Below, piece after piece: positions 50,067 to 57,438 of a DNA stretch of 57,438 bases. Position numbers and translations under genes: made by a program. Positions within the stretch are counted from its first letter, which is position 1. The number at the start of each line of letters is the position of its first letter. The DNA is taken from the NCBI GenBank assembly GCA_003116975.1, contig BGKB01000272.1, positions 1 through 57,438 of the forward strand, written 5' to 3'. Origin of the DNA: Aurantiochytrium sp. KH105 (Eukaryota > Sar > Bigyra > Thraustochytrida > Thraustochytriidae). Under the pieces are notes generated by a model that made no database searches, was not told the DNA's origin, and saw nothing but the letters and a program-made list of their open reading frames with translations.

Positions 50067-50142
<76 letters not shown>
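50066..50142. repeat. TTTC tetranucleotide microsatellite
   Basis: About 19 uninterrupted TTTC units. Looser TTTC copies recur at 50262-50275 and 50303-50324. Strand-asymmetric polypyrimidine of this length can form triplex DNA. Confidence 0.92.
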
Positions 50143-50832
50143 GCGCAGCCCGGGGGACGGCCGCCGCTGGTCCCGGGGCGGCGGCGCGATTCGAGTGACC
50201 TCTGTGGGCGGTTCGGGCGCGGCGCGGCGCTGCTCCGCCTGCTTCTCTCCCGCCTCTTTCTGGTTCTTTCTTTCTAGTGTCCCGCTCCATCCTCGCTTGC
50301 CTTCTTTCTTTCTTTCTATCTTTCTCTGGCTGATTTCCATCCCGCGCAGGCGATCGTGACGCGCGTCTGCGGCCACTGTCACTGGCTGTCGCGGCCGCGC
50401 GGCGGCGGCGGGCGTCCGGGACACGCACGCGGCGTGGCGGCAGGGTGCGGCTGCGGCTGCGGCGGGCGCGCGGCGCGGCGCGGCAGGGAGGGCCGGCGGG
50501 CGGACGCAGAGCGGAGGGCCTTGCGTGCGGAGGTGGCGTCGTCGGCGCCGCGTCATGGGCCGTGCCGACGCGCACTTCGCGTACACTCCCTCGCCACCGT
50601 GCGTCCCGGAAGCTGACTGGCGGGAAAGTGAGTTAGCTGCACTTGCGGCGGCCGGAAGGTCCACTTGCGCGGCCGCGGCCACAATGGCGCAGCGCGCCGC
50701 GCAAGTCGGCTATCCAGCCCGCGGCAGCTGCACTGCGCGACACTCCCGGTCATGTCAACCGAGTTTCCTCACTCGCATGATTTCTGTGGCTGCGTTGCTC
50801 GCAGTCGGCCTCTTTGCAGGCTAAGCGTGGCA

Positions 50833-50905
50833 GGCCAAGCCAAGCCAAGTTGTATTTGCAACTTGCTCCGCCTTCGCCTTACCAGTCGGCTTGGCTTGGT
50901 TTGGC
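50833..50905. other. Inverted repeat of CCAAG/CTTGG units
   Basis: GGCCAAGCCAAGCCAAGT at 50833-50850 can pair with GGCTTGGCTTGGTTTGGC at 50888-50905 with one mismatch. A smaller perfect stem, CAAGTTG/CAACTTG with loop TATTTG, sits at 50846-50865. Further TTGGC units continue to about 50932. Confidence 0.5.
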
Positions 50906-52256
50906 TTGGCTGGACTTGGCTTGGCTGGGCTTTTAGCACTGCATTGTATTGGCTTCTGAACCGCCGGCGCGTCGCGGCAGGCCAGTGTTAGGAGGCCTTA
51001 GGCGTAAAGCGTAGGAGGCCGCGGCCTGCGCGAGACCAGGGAGCTTCCCTCCTTCCTGCTCCGCGGCGCGTCTCCGGGAAGCTGCAGTGGCCGCGAGGAG
51101 GCTACACTGCAGAATGCGCCGCGCGGAAGTGCAGAATGGCCGCAGGGCCACTTCCTCGCCCAGAGCAGAGCAGAGCAGACCAGAGCCGCGGCGGGAATCG
51201 CACTGGCGGCGGCGGCGCGCAGGAAGAAGACGCGCGGCTCGTCATCGTCGTCGCGTCGCGGCCGCTGCCGCCTCGCCCCTCGTCCCGGCCCTTCCCTCTT
51301 CCCTCCCTCCCTCCGCCGCGCCGACGCGAGGCGGCCGACGCGCGGCGGCGCCGCGACGCGCCGAGGCCGCGGCGGCTGCTCGGACCGCCGCAGCCGCAGC
51401 CGCAGCGGCGCGCGGGCGAGGCGGCCGGCAGAGGAGCGGCGCGAGCGGCAGCCAGCCAGCTGGCCGCGGGACGCGCGGGGCCGGTCCCGGCAGCGGCCCG
51501 CCAAGAGCAGAGCAGCTGCCAGCTGCAGCAGGCAGGCGAGGCGGAGCCAGGCAGGACAGACGCACGGACGGCCAGGGAGAGAGCGAGGCCGGACGGGATG
51601 ACGGGGCGACCCGGCGAGCGGGGAAGGAGCGCGAGCAGAGCGGTCCAATCGCTGGCGGTCGACCCGCCTTGAGTCGGCGCCGGCGCGGCGAGGGAGGGGA
51701 GGGAGGAGGCGACGCAGCAGTGCAGGCGGCGACGCAGGGGATGAGGAGGAACGAGGGGCGAGTGCAGGAAGGAAGAGGAGGAAGGGACGGAGCAGGAAGC
51801 GCGACGCGCACGCGAGAAGTGAAGCTGCAGCTGGCGGGTGCGGAGGGCGAGGGCAAGCAGACTCGCATCGCAGCGGAGGCCGCGGCGCGGAAGGGAGGCG
51901 CGGCAGGGAGCGGCGGCCAGAGGCGCGCGAGCGGCAGACGGCGGCAGACGGCAGGAAGGCGCCCGCGCGGCAGGCGCGTGCAGCTGTAGAGGGAGAGAGA
52001 GAGGCGTGGCGCGGGCCGAGCACGCAAGCCTTCGACAAGCACAGAGAGAGAGAGAGAGAGATTGAAAAAGAAAAAGGGGAAAAACAAAAAAGGAGAAAAA
52101 GCAAAGCACAACCAAGCAAAGCAGAGCGGGAAAAGGCAGCGAGCGACGCGCGCGCGGGGACACGAAGCCGCGCCGCGACACGACACGCCACCCGCGCGAA
52201 GCGACGCCGCGCGGGAACACAGCGGAGCGCCCTCGCGGAGAGAGAGCGAAAAGACG

Positions 52257-53705
52257 ATGATGACGACGCTGCGCGGCGCGGACGAGGAGGGATGGGGACA
52301 GTTCGTCGATATCGAGCAGGAAAGCCTCGACGAGGAAGACTTTGATGCTCAGGACGCAGACATGCCGCAACCACAAGGCGGCCCGTCCATGTTCATCGAA
52401 CACCAGGGGCCCCAGTATGATCCTCGAATGCAACAGCCGTACCAGCAGCATCCCGGCCATGTTTACCAGCAGCAACAATATCAGCAGCAGCAGCAGCATT
52501 ACCAGCAGCAGTTTCAGACGCCCATGTACCCTGCGCCATACGCAAGCAGACAACAGCAGCCCTACGCCGAATACGCACAGCCAAACGTTGACCCGCAGCA
52601 GTATCAGCGCCAACGCTATGCATACCAGCCCCCGCAACACCAGCACGTTGTCGTCATGGCGCCCACACCCGTACATTACGCGTCCACGTCGGCAGCGACC
52701 GTGTCTGCCCCGCGCCCACGCCAGCCTTACCCTCAACCCGTCTCCGCACCCGCACCCGTATCGGCGCCTGCGCCTGCGCCTTTGAATCCCCAGCCGCATC
52801 CTCTCGAGGGCAACCAACGCGTGCTCTATGTGACGGAGAAAAAGAACCGCAACAACGAAAAGAACAAGCTCAGCAATGCGCACCCCTACACAAACGAGGA
52901 CAACGCAAACGCCCCCTCCCGATCGAAGAAACCCGTGTATGCTCCAGCTGCAGTTGCACGAGCCTCGCCGGGGCCCCTCTACGGTCGCAGCAAGCGACGC
53001 TCGCCGCCCGCCCCCACGATGGTGCCCCGTCGCGAGGCCTCGTCGATCGAGGAAACCAAGACCAATTCGTTCTCGCGCGGCCCAAGCCCGGGCCCAGCCC
53101 CGAAAAACATCCCCGCTTCTCCTTCCCCGCGCCCCTACCACAAGATCCCGCAACACATGTTCGAGCCGCCCTACGTGTATCCCTATGGCTATGCGCCAGA
53201 CGCCTCAGCTTCCATCGTCGCGCGCCGCGCACGACAGCAGGAGCAGCAGCAGCAGCAGCGGCAGCAAGAGGACGAGGACGCACGACGAAAGAACTCGCGG
53301 CAACCTGCGCAGCCTCACCTTGACGGCGAAGAATGCGAAAAGGAGAGGCAGCCGCACGAAGATCCGTGCGAGGAAGACGAACTCCGGGAGCAAGTACGCG
53401 CCCCGATCGAGGACGTCGAAGAAACCAAGCCCATGACCGGTCGGGAACGCGTTGAGAAGGCCTTTGGAGGAAAACCTCGACCCGTGTCCAACTTCCGTGG
53501 GCTTCCTCCCGCAGAAATGGTGGAGCTTCTCGTCCAGCTCCATCCGCAAGCGGGATCAAACCCCGAGACTGCTTTTCGGTTGCGCCAGCAGTTCCTCCGT
53601 GCGAGCCCTGAAAAGCAGACCGCTGCAGTCAATGCTGCAATTATCACCGCGCGCAAGCTCGGCAAGCACCAGCTCCTCACGAAACATGGAGCCGTGGTTT
53701 TGTAA
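52257..53705 (+). CDS. Gln/Pro/Tyr-rich disordered protein with conserved-looking ends
   Basis: The product is 482 residues from the ATG at 52257 (MMTTLRGADE); the frame is open 65 codons upstream through a Lys/Arg-rich leader. The N-terminus has an acidic motif GWGQFVDIEQESLDEEDFD. Residues 35-180 are Gln/Tyr/Pro/His-rich, prion-like composition. The middle is Pro/Ser/Arg-rich with a Gln run near 325-335. The C-terminal 80 residues look folded (MVELLVQLHPQAGSNPETAF; ARKLGKHQLLTKHG) and predict helices. I recognise no family. Composition suggests a condensate or RNP-associated adaptor; that is inference only. Confidence 0.72.
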   Translation: MMTTLRGADEEGWGQFVDIEQESLDEEDFDAQDADMPQPQGGPSMFIEHQGPQYDPRMQQPYQQHPGHVYQQQQYQQQQQHYQQQFQTPMYPAPYASRQQQPYAEYAQPNVDPQQYQRQRYAYQPPQHQHVVVMAPTPVHYASTSAATVSAPRPRQPYPQPVSAPAPVSAPAPAPLNPQPHPLEGNQRVLYVTEKKNRNNEKNKLSNAHPYTNEDNANAPSRSKKPVYAPAAVARASPGPLYGRSKRRSPPAPTMVPRREASSIEETKTNSFSRGPSPGPAPKNIPASPSPRPYHKIPQHMFEPPYVYPYGYAPDASASIVARRARQQEQQQQQRQQEDEDARRKNSRQPAQPHLDGEECEKERQPHEDPCEEDELREQVRAPIEDVEETKPMTGRERVEKAFGGKPRPVSNFRGLPPAEMVELLVQLHPQAGSNPETAFRLRQQFLRASPEKQTAAVNAAIITARKLGKHQLLTKHGAVVL

Positions 53706-54619
53706 TTGTCCTACGCGACACAACCAATCTGTAACACTCCCCACCTGACGAAACTAAAATTGAAACAACAAGCCCGCAATACGCCCCTCTCAGCCAACCC
53801 CGAGCAGGCCGGCGTCATCACTGAAAAACATAGAATGCGGCAAGGCTCACACACACGCCACGGTAAAAGAAAAAGAGCAGTTTTTCTTCATCATGGAAAA
53901 ACAAAACTGGAGCAAATATTGCACAACGTACGATAGCCCTTTTCCAACCAAAACAAATATGACCGACCTTTTCAGTTCCCAAAAGTTTTTCTTTGCTCAT
54001 GTCAGTTGCAGGGGCTCACGTTGGTGATGACACCGACCGACGCGCTCTCAAAATTTGAAGAACCTGCGATGAATGGGGATAGAGCCGTAACATCAAAAAC
54101 CATCGCTCACATCAAATCAATCAAAAACCAGCGATGGATGGGTGTGCTTTTTCGGGTCGGGGTCGTAACTACGAAAAAAACATGGTTCACATCAAGAACC
54201 AGCGATAGATAGTGCTTTTCTGGGTAAGGACCGTACCAGAAGCACCATCGCTCACAATTTCAAATCAATTGAAAAACCTGCGATGGATGGTGGGCCTTTT
54301 CTGGGTAAGGACCGTACCAGAAGCACCATCGCTCTCATCAAATCATAATGTCAGTGTCGGCCTTTTCAAGTGTTTCCTCTTCATACTCACTCGTTCGGTT
54401 CGGTCGTTCACTGCAAACCAATTTGAATTTTTTTCGAGGGAAAATACCAATAAAAATAAATGGAACACGCATGCGAAAAATTCGTTTTGTCATCCTTTTC
54501 GAAACACCATCCATCTTATCCGTTTTCTTGTTTTTCTGGTGGTGGTTGTTGTTATTGTGTGTGTTGGGTTTTTCATTTCACGTTCCCGGCCTTTGATTAT
54601 TTTGACGGTTTCTTCCTGG
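53706..54619. other. AT-rich convergent spacer with tandem hairpin repeats
   Basis: This lies between the 3' ends of the Q-rich gene (+) and the acyltransferase gene (-). It is distinctly AT-rich. It contains the repeat array at 54049-54352. The two + frames across the array repeat the same peptide because the DNA repeats and are not called. Confidence 0.5.
54049..54352. repeat. Tandem array with paired CCATCGC / GCGATGG motifs
   Basis: The array holds degenerate units of 65-81 bp. GCGATG or a close variant occurs at 54066, 54131, 54202 and 54280; CCATCGC, its reverse complement, occurs at 54100, 54245 and 54326. A 38-bp segment (starting CTTTTCTGGGTAAGGACCGT) is repeated exactly at 54215-54252 and 54296-54333, an 81-bp offset. 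Within a unit CCATCGC and GCGATGG are 24-28 bases apart and can form stem-loops. Confidence 0.8.
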
Positions 54620-57025
54620 TCAGTGCGAATGCCCATGCGAGTGGGAATGGCCGTGTGACGAGTGGCCATGCGAGTGGGAATGGCCGTGTGAGGAACGTTG
54701 CTGGCAGCACGACCCTTGCACCGGGACCGGCTTGGGCTCAAGCTCAGGATTGCGCAAACGACGATTGTTGTCCTCAACCTGCACAGAGCGGCCCGCAAAC
54801 TCAATGTTGTAGTAGTTGCGGAGATCCATTTGACGCGTGTTGAGGACACCAAGGAACTCGAGCACATTACCGATGGCACCGCGGTCAAAGGGATTCTGTT
54901 TCTTGGCCAGATACTGGTAACGAAAACGATTCATGACCTCGTTCGTGGAAATGTTGCGCTTGATAAAGAGCGCATGCTGGCCCACCATGAGAACCGCATA
55001 AACAGCCAACGGGAGATAGCAGACCCACACATAGAGCTCCCAGAGAATAAGGTCCCAAAAGTTAGCCCAAAATGAGTGCAACGGATTATACGCCGCCGTG
55101 TACAGAACGGAAAGATAGAGCCACAGCCACGTGCAGACGAGGGCATTGAGCATGGTGAAAAAGAACTCGCGGTAATTGTTTTCGCCCACCGCCACGCCCA
55201 TAAAGGGACAAAAGTGATCGAAACGAGCAATGCACACATCCGTGTACTTGTCGTGCTTGGAACGAATCGGCTTGGCAATCTCGCAAGACGTGCACAGCGG
55301 AACAAGAAGACCCTTGTCGAGAGCCTCGAGGTAGAGCTCGCGGTAGTCTTGCGCGAAGCGCTGCGACGTATTGACTGGACAGGCGCACGAATCGTCGTCC
55401 AACACGACCAAGTTCTCGCCCCCGCGACCATCACTGTTGACGGTCCGCAGCCGATCCTGAAACGCCTTGCGCGACTTGGCATCCCGCAATACAAATGTGC
55501 CCGGGTTCTTGAGCTGCAGCGCAATCCAGCACGCCCAGGTGGCAAGTAATGAAGCCAAAAAGACGAGCGTCACGATCGGGTAATACATGGTCGCGTCCAT
55601 GACCCGCGTCCAGTACTGCCAAAATCCAATGGCCGAAAGCACGGGCCAGGCGTACCACGTTGGGTGTCGCAGCTGCAGAGGCGGCTTGCGCACGTCTTTG
55701 CCCTGCTTGGCGCAAGCCTCCAGGTAGTCGGCGACGCGGGCAAAGGTCTTGTGCTGAGGCGTTTTCTCCTCGTAGCGGGCCTGCTTTTCGCGCGCGAGCG
55801 CGGCCGGCGTGCCACCGGTGCGGTCCTTGCGGTCCAAAAACGGCAGCGACCCATTCTTGACAAGCACGTTGCTCATGGACGCGAGACCTTGGAGGGCGGC
55901 CCAGTGAATGGGCAGGCACTGTTCAAAATCCTGCGCCGAAATGTCAGCTCCGTGCTCGAGCAGCCACTGCGCGCAGCGCTCCTCGCCCTTGTACGCGGCC
56001 CAGTGCAGCGGCGTACGCCCGTTGTTGTCGCGAATCTCCACGTGCAAGCCACGCCGCAAAAGACAGGCCAAGATCACAGTGCGCCCGAACTGCGCGGCGT
56101 GGTGCATGGCCGAGTACCCGCGCGCGTCTGCGGCCATGCGGTCGCATCCAGCGTCAATGAGCACATGCACGGAGCGCAAGTTCCCGTTGAGCGCCGCCCA
56201 GTGCAGTGCAACCTCGCCGCGCGAATTGCGCTGGTCAAGGTCGACGCCCTCGCCAATCAGAAACTCAATGACCTCCTTTTGATCGTTCAGCGCAGCCCAG
56301 TGCAGCAGCGGGTGCGGCTCGGCGTCGTTGGGGGCCTGCACGCTCGCGTTCTTGTCCAATTCGTACTTTTGCAGGTGCTCACGGAGGGTCTCTGTGTCTC
56401 CGCTCCGGATGGCAAAGAGGACCTCCCGATCGCGAGTTTGTTCGGGCGTTTCCTCCTTGGGCGCGGCCATGCGCGCGGCCGACATGAGCTTGGGCTGGGC
56501 GCTGCCGTCCTGCCCGCTCACGTGGGCACCCGCCACGGTGTCGGCGTGCATCTGCGCCATGACGGCCTTTGTGAGGGATTCCTTTTTCGCCTCGAGCTGG
56601 GCTCGTGCAGCAGGCGGAAGGCTTGCAAGTTTTGCGTCGAGCATTGCTTGCATGCGTTGCGCGTGCATTTCTGCCGTGGCGCGCTCCTCGGGCGTCATAT
56701 CCTTGGCTCGATCTTGCAGGATGCGGATCGACGCGTTGGGCTTGAGTCCAGCGGCCTGAAAAGCTGCCGTCGCGGCGGTTGAGTCTGCAGAGCTCGCAGA
56801 CATTGACGCCGAGGCGCCCGTGGCGCCTGCTTCGAGATCATCTTCGGGGCTTTTGCCGGCCTCGAGGTCGATGTCGTCGTTTTTCTTGCTCGCGGCGCTC
56901 CTGTCGCTCGCGCTGGCGCCGCTACCGCCGCCCATGAGGCTTTTCAGCATCTTGATCGGGTCGGGGTTCCCTGCATCCTGCTCCTCGTGCATGGAGTTCG
57001 AGTAGTGGATGTCTGACTGCGCCAT
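54620..57025 (-). CDS. Ankyrin-repeat palmitoyltransferase (Akr1/HIP14-like) with DHFC core
   Basis: The product is 801 residues from the ATG at 57023-57025, which has an ideal GCCACCATGG context; upstream the frame has no ATG, only a TTG. Residues 1-200 are disordered and helical. About five to six ankyrin repeats span 235-415 (HPLLHWAALNDQKEVIEFLI; ALHWAALNGNLRSVHVLIDA and so on). Membrane helices follow at about 455-510, then the cysteine-rich catalytic domain near 575-620, two more helices at about 625-690, and an STNE motif corresponding to TTxE. The active-site tetrapeptide is DHFC (about 603-606), as in Akr1-type DHYC enzymes. Three cysteines that normally bind zinc are replaced (HC to HD, the next C to T, and NNC to GVA). 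The last 25 residues are a His/Ser/Gly repeat. The expected role is protein S-palmitoylation at the Golgi or endosome. Confidence 0.9.
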   Translation of the reverse strand: MAQSDIHYSNSMHEEQDAGNPDPIKMLKSLMGGGSGASASDRSAASKKNDDIDLEAGKSPEDDLEAGATGASASMSASSADSTAATAAFQAAGLKPNASIRILQDRAKDMTPEERATAEMHAQRMQAMLDAKLASLPPAARAQLEAKKESLTKAVMAQMHADTVAGAHVSGQDGSAQPKLMSAARMAAPKEETPEQTRDREVLFAIRSGDTETLREHLQKYELDKNASVQAPNDAEPHPLLHWAALNDQKEVIEFLIGEGVDLDQRNSRGEVALHWAALNGNLRSVHVLIDAGCDRMAADARGYSAMHHAAQFGRTVILACLLRRGLHVEIRDNNGRTPLHWAAYKGEERCAQWLLEHGADISAQDFEQCLPIHWAALQGLASMSNVLVKNGSLPFLDRKDRTGGTPAALAREKQARYEEKTPQHKTFARVADYLEACAKQGKDVRKPPLQLRHPTWYAWPVLSAIGFWQYWTRVMDATMYYPIVTLVFLASLLATWACWIALQLKNPGTFVLRDAKSRKAFQDRLRTVNSDGRGGENLVVLDDDSCACPVNTSQRFAQDYRELYLEALDKGLLVPLCTSCEIAKPIRSKHDKYTDVCIARFDHFCPFMGVAVGENNYREFFFTMLNALVCTWLWLYLSVLYTAAYNPLHSFWANFWDLILWELYVWVCYLPLAVYAVLMVGQHALFIKRNISTNEVMNRFRYQYLAKKQNPFDRGAIGNVLEFLGVLNTRQMDLRNYYNIEFAGRSVQVEDNNRRLRNPELEPKPVPVQGSCCQQRSSHGHSHSHGHSSHGHSHSHGHSH
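54635..54692. repeat. 33-bp tandem duplication coding the His-rich tail
   Basis: CATGCGAGTGGGAATGGCC followed by GTGTGA occurs twice at an offset of 33 bp, giving the repeated HSHSHGHSS-like tail of the acyltransferase. Confidence 0.7.
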
Positions 57026-57438
57026 GGTGGCCTCGTACGCCGCGCACTCGTCGCTACCGCTGTTGCCGCCGTCGCCGCGCGCTATCTGCACAGTTGACAA
57101 CTGACCGATCTGCGACGGCTCGTCCTTGTTCCGAGCCGAGGCAATTGCGCGCGTGAGGCCGCGCGCCAGCTCGGTCTTTGCGTGGTCCACAGGAGGCGGG
57201 GCGTCCCAGCGCTTGCTCGCGACAGGGCTGCCCGCGGCCAGCGAGGCGTCGCGAGCGTGCGCGATGAGAGAATGAATCAACGCGTGAAGGAGTGAGTGCG
57301 TGCGAGTGAGTGAGTGAGTGAGTGAGTGAGCGGGTAAAAGTGAAGAATTCTCAATACTTGACTTGGAGGAGCCAGCCAGCCCACTGCAAAGCGCACGCGC
57401 GCTGGATGTTTCTGCTATGTTTCGCCTAGACCATGCTT
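57026..57438. other. 5' flank of the acyltransferase gene, right edge
   Basis: The minus frame stays open to 57280 without an ATG. A GAGT tetranucleotide array lies at 57304-57330. Nothing else is recognised to the window end. Confidence 0.5.
57304..57330. repeat. GAGT tetranucleotide array
   Basis: About six to seven tandem GAGT units within the presumed leader or promoter of the acyltransferase gene. Confidence 0.85.

Larger units (their letters stand above)
49104..52256. other. 3.15-kb GC-rich and microsatellite spacer
   Basis: This lies between two + genes. It contains a GAC run (49232-49284), GAGGC units at about 49822-49844, a long TTTC array (50066-50142) and an inverted GCCAA/TTGGC pair (50833-50905), followed by the extremely GC-rich and then AG-rich leader of the Q-rich gene. 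The long frames on both strands are repeat- or composition-driven. Confidence 0.5.

Noticed and set aside
49810..50682. Minus-strand ORF with repeated ERKK units
   Set aside because: It is generated by the TTTC microsatellite.
51102..53156. 684-residue minus-strand ORF opposite the Q-rich gene
   Set aside because: Translation is Leu/Arg/Ala-rich and mirrors Gln/Pro codons on the + strand; no domain.

Overview
The window is eukaryotic nuclear DNA: GC-rich coding sequence, long genes that each read as one open frame without visible introns, poly-Q and acidic tracts, and typical eukaryotic proteins (kinesin, DHHC-type acyltransferase with ankyrin repeats, FYVE lipase, SHAQKYF-type MYB, KH, RRM, WD40). 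Compact intronless genes, a MYB of the THAQKYF type and a class-3 lipase with a FYVE finger fit a stramenopile protist, most likely a labyrinthulomycete (thraustochytrid). That placement is an inference from style, not from a marker gene. I support 19 protein-coding genes. I found no rRNA, tRNA or CRISPR array.

Left part (1-12.5 kb), mostly lipid or small-molecule enzymes: an epoxide-hydrolase-like alpha/beta hydrolase (+), an armadillo-like protein (-), three tandem fatty-acid-hydroxylase/sterol-desaturase paralogues (-), and, divergent from the third, a beta-lactamase-like serine hydrolase ending in Ser-Arg-Leu, a peroxisomal signal. A small Cys-rich Pmp3-like membrane protein follows. Between the armadillo gene and the first hydroxylase lies a decayed gene fragment on the + strand.

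Middle part (12.5-38 kb): a kinesin (-), a membrane-anchored protein joining a propeller-like region to an aspartyl/asparaginyl beta-hydroxylase domain (+), the ribosome-biogenesis WD40 protein WDR55/Jip5 (+), a secreted spermidine-synthase-like methyltransferase (-), a lipase with a RanBP2-type zinc finger set inside its FN3 domain and a C-terminal FYVE finger (-), a KH RNA-binding protein with long poly-Q (-), a Tudor-like/ankyrin protein (+), the splicing factor RBMX2/Ist3 (+) and a poly-Q MYB factor (-).

Right part (38-57 kb): about 8.6 kb with no convincing intact gene but with inverted repeats, homopolymer runs and possible gene remnants; a dual-specificity-type phosphatase (+); about 3 kb of GC-rich and microsatellite sequence; a Q/P-rich protein (+); a small array of repeats carrying inverted CCATCGC/GCGATGG motifs; and an ankyrin-DHFC acyltransferase (-) whose zinc-binding core has lost several cysteines. 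RNA handling (KH, RBMX2, WDR55) and lipid or membrane enzymology (hydroxylases, hydrolases, FYVE lipase, acyltransferase) are the two recurrent themes; nothing shows that they are one pathway.
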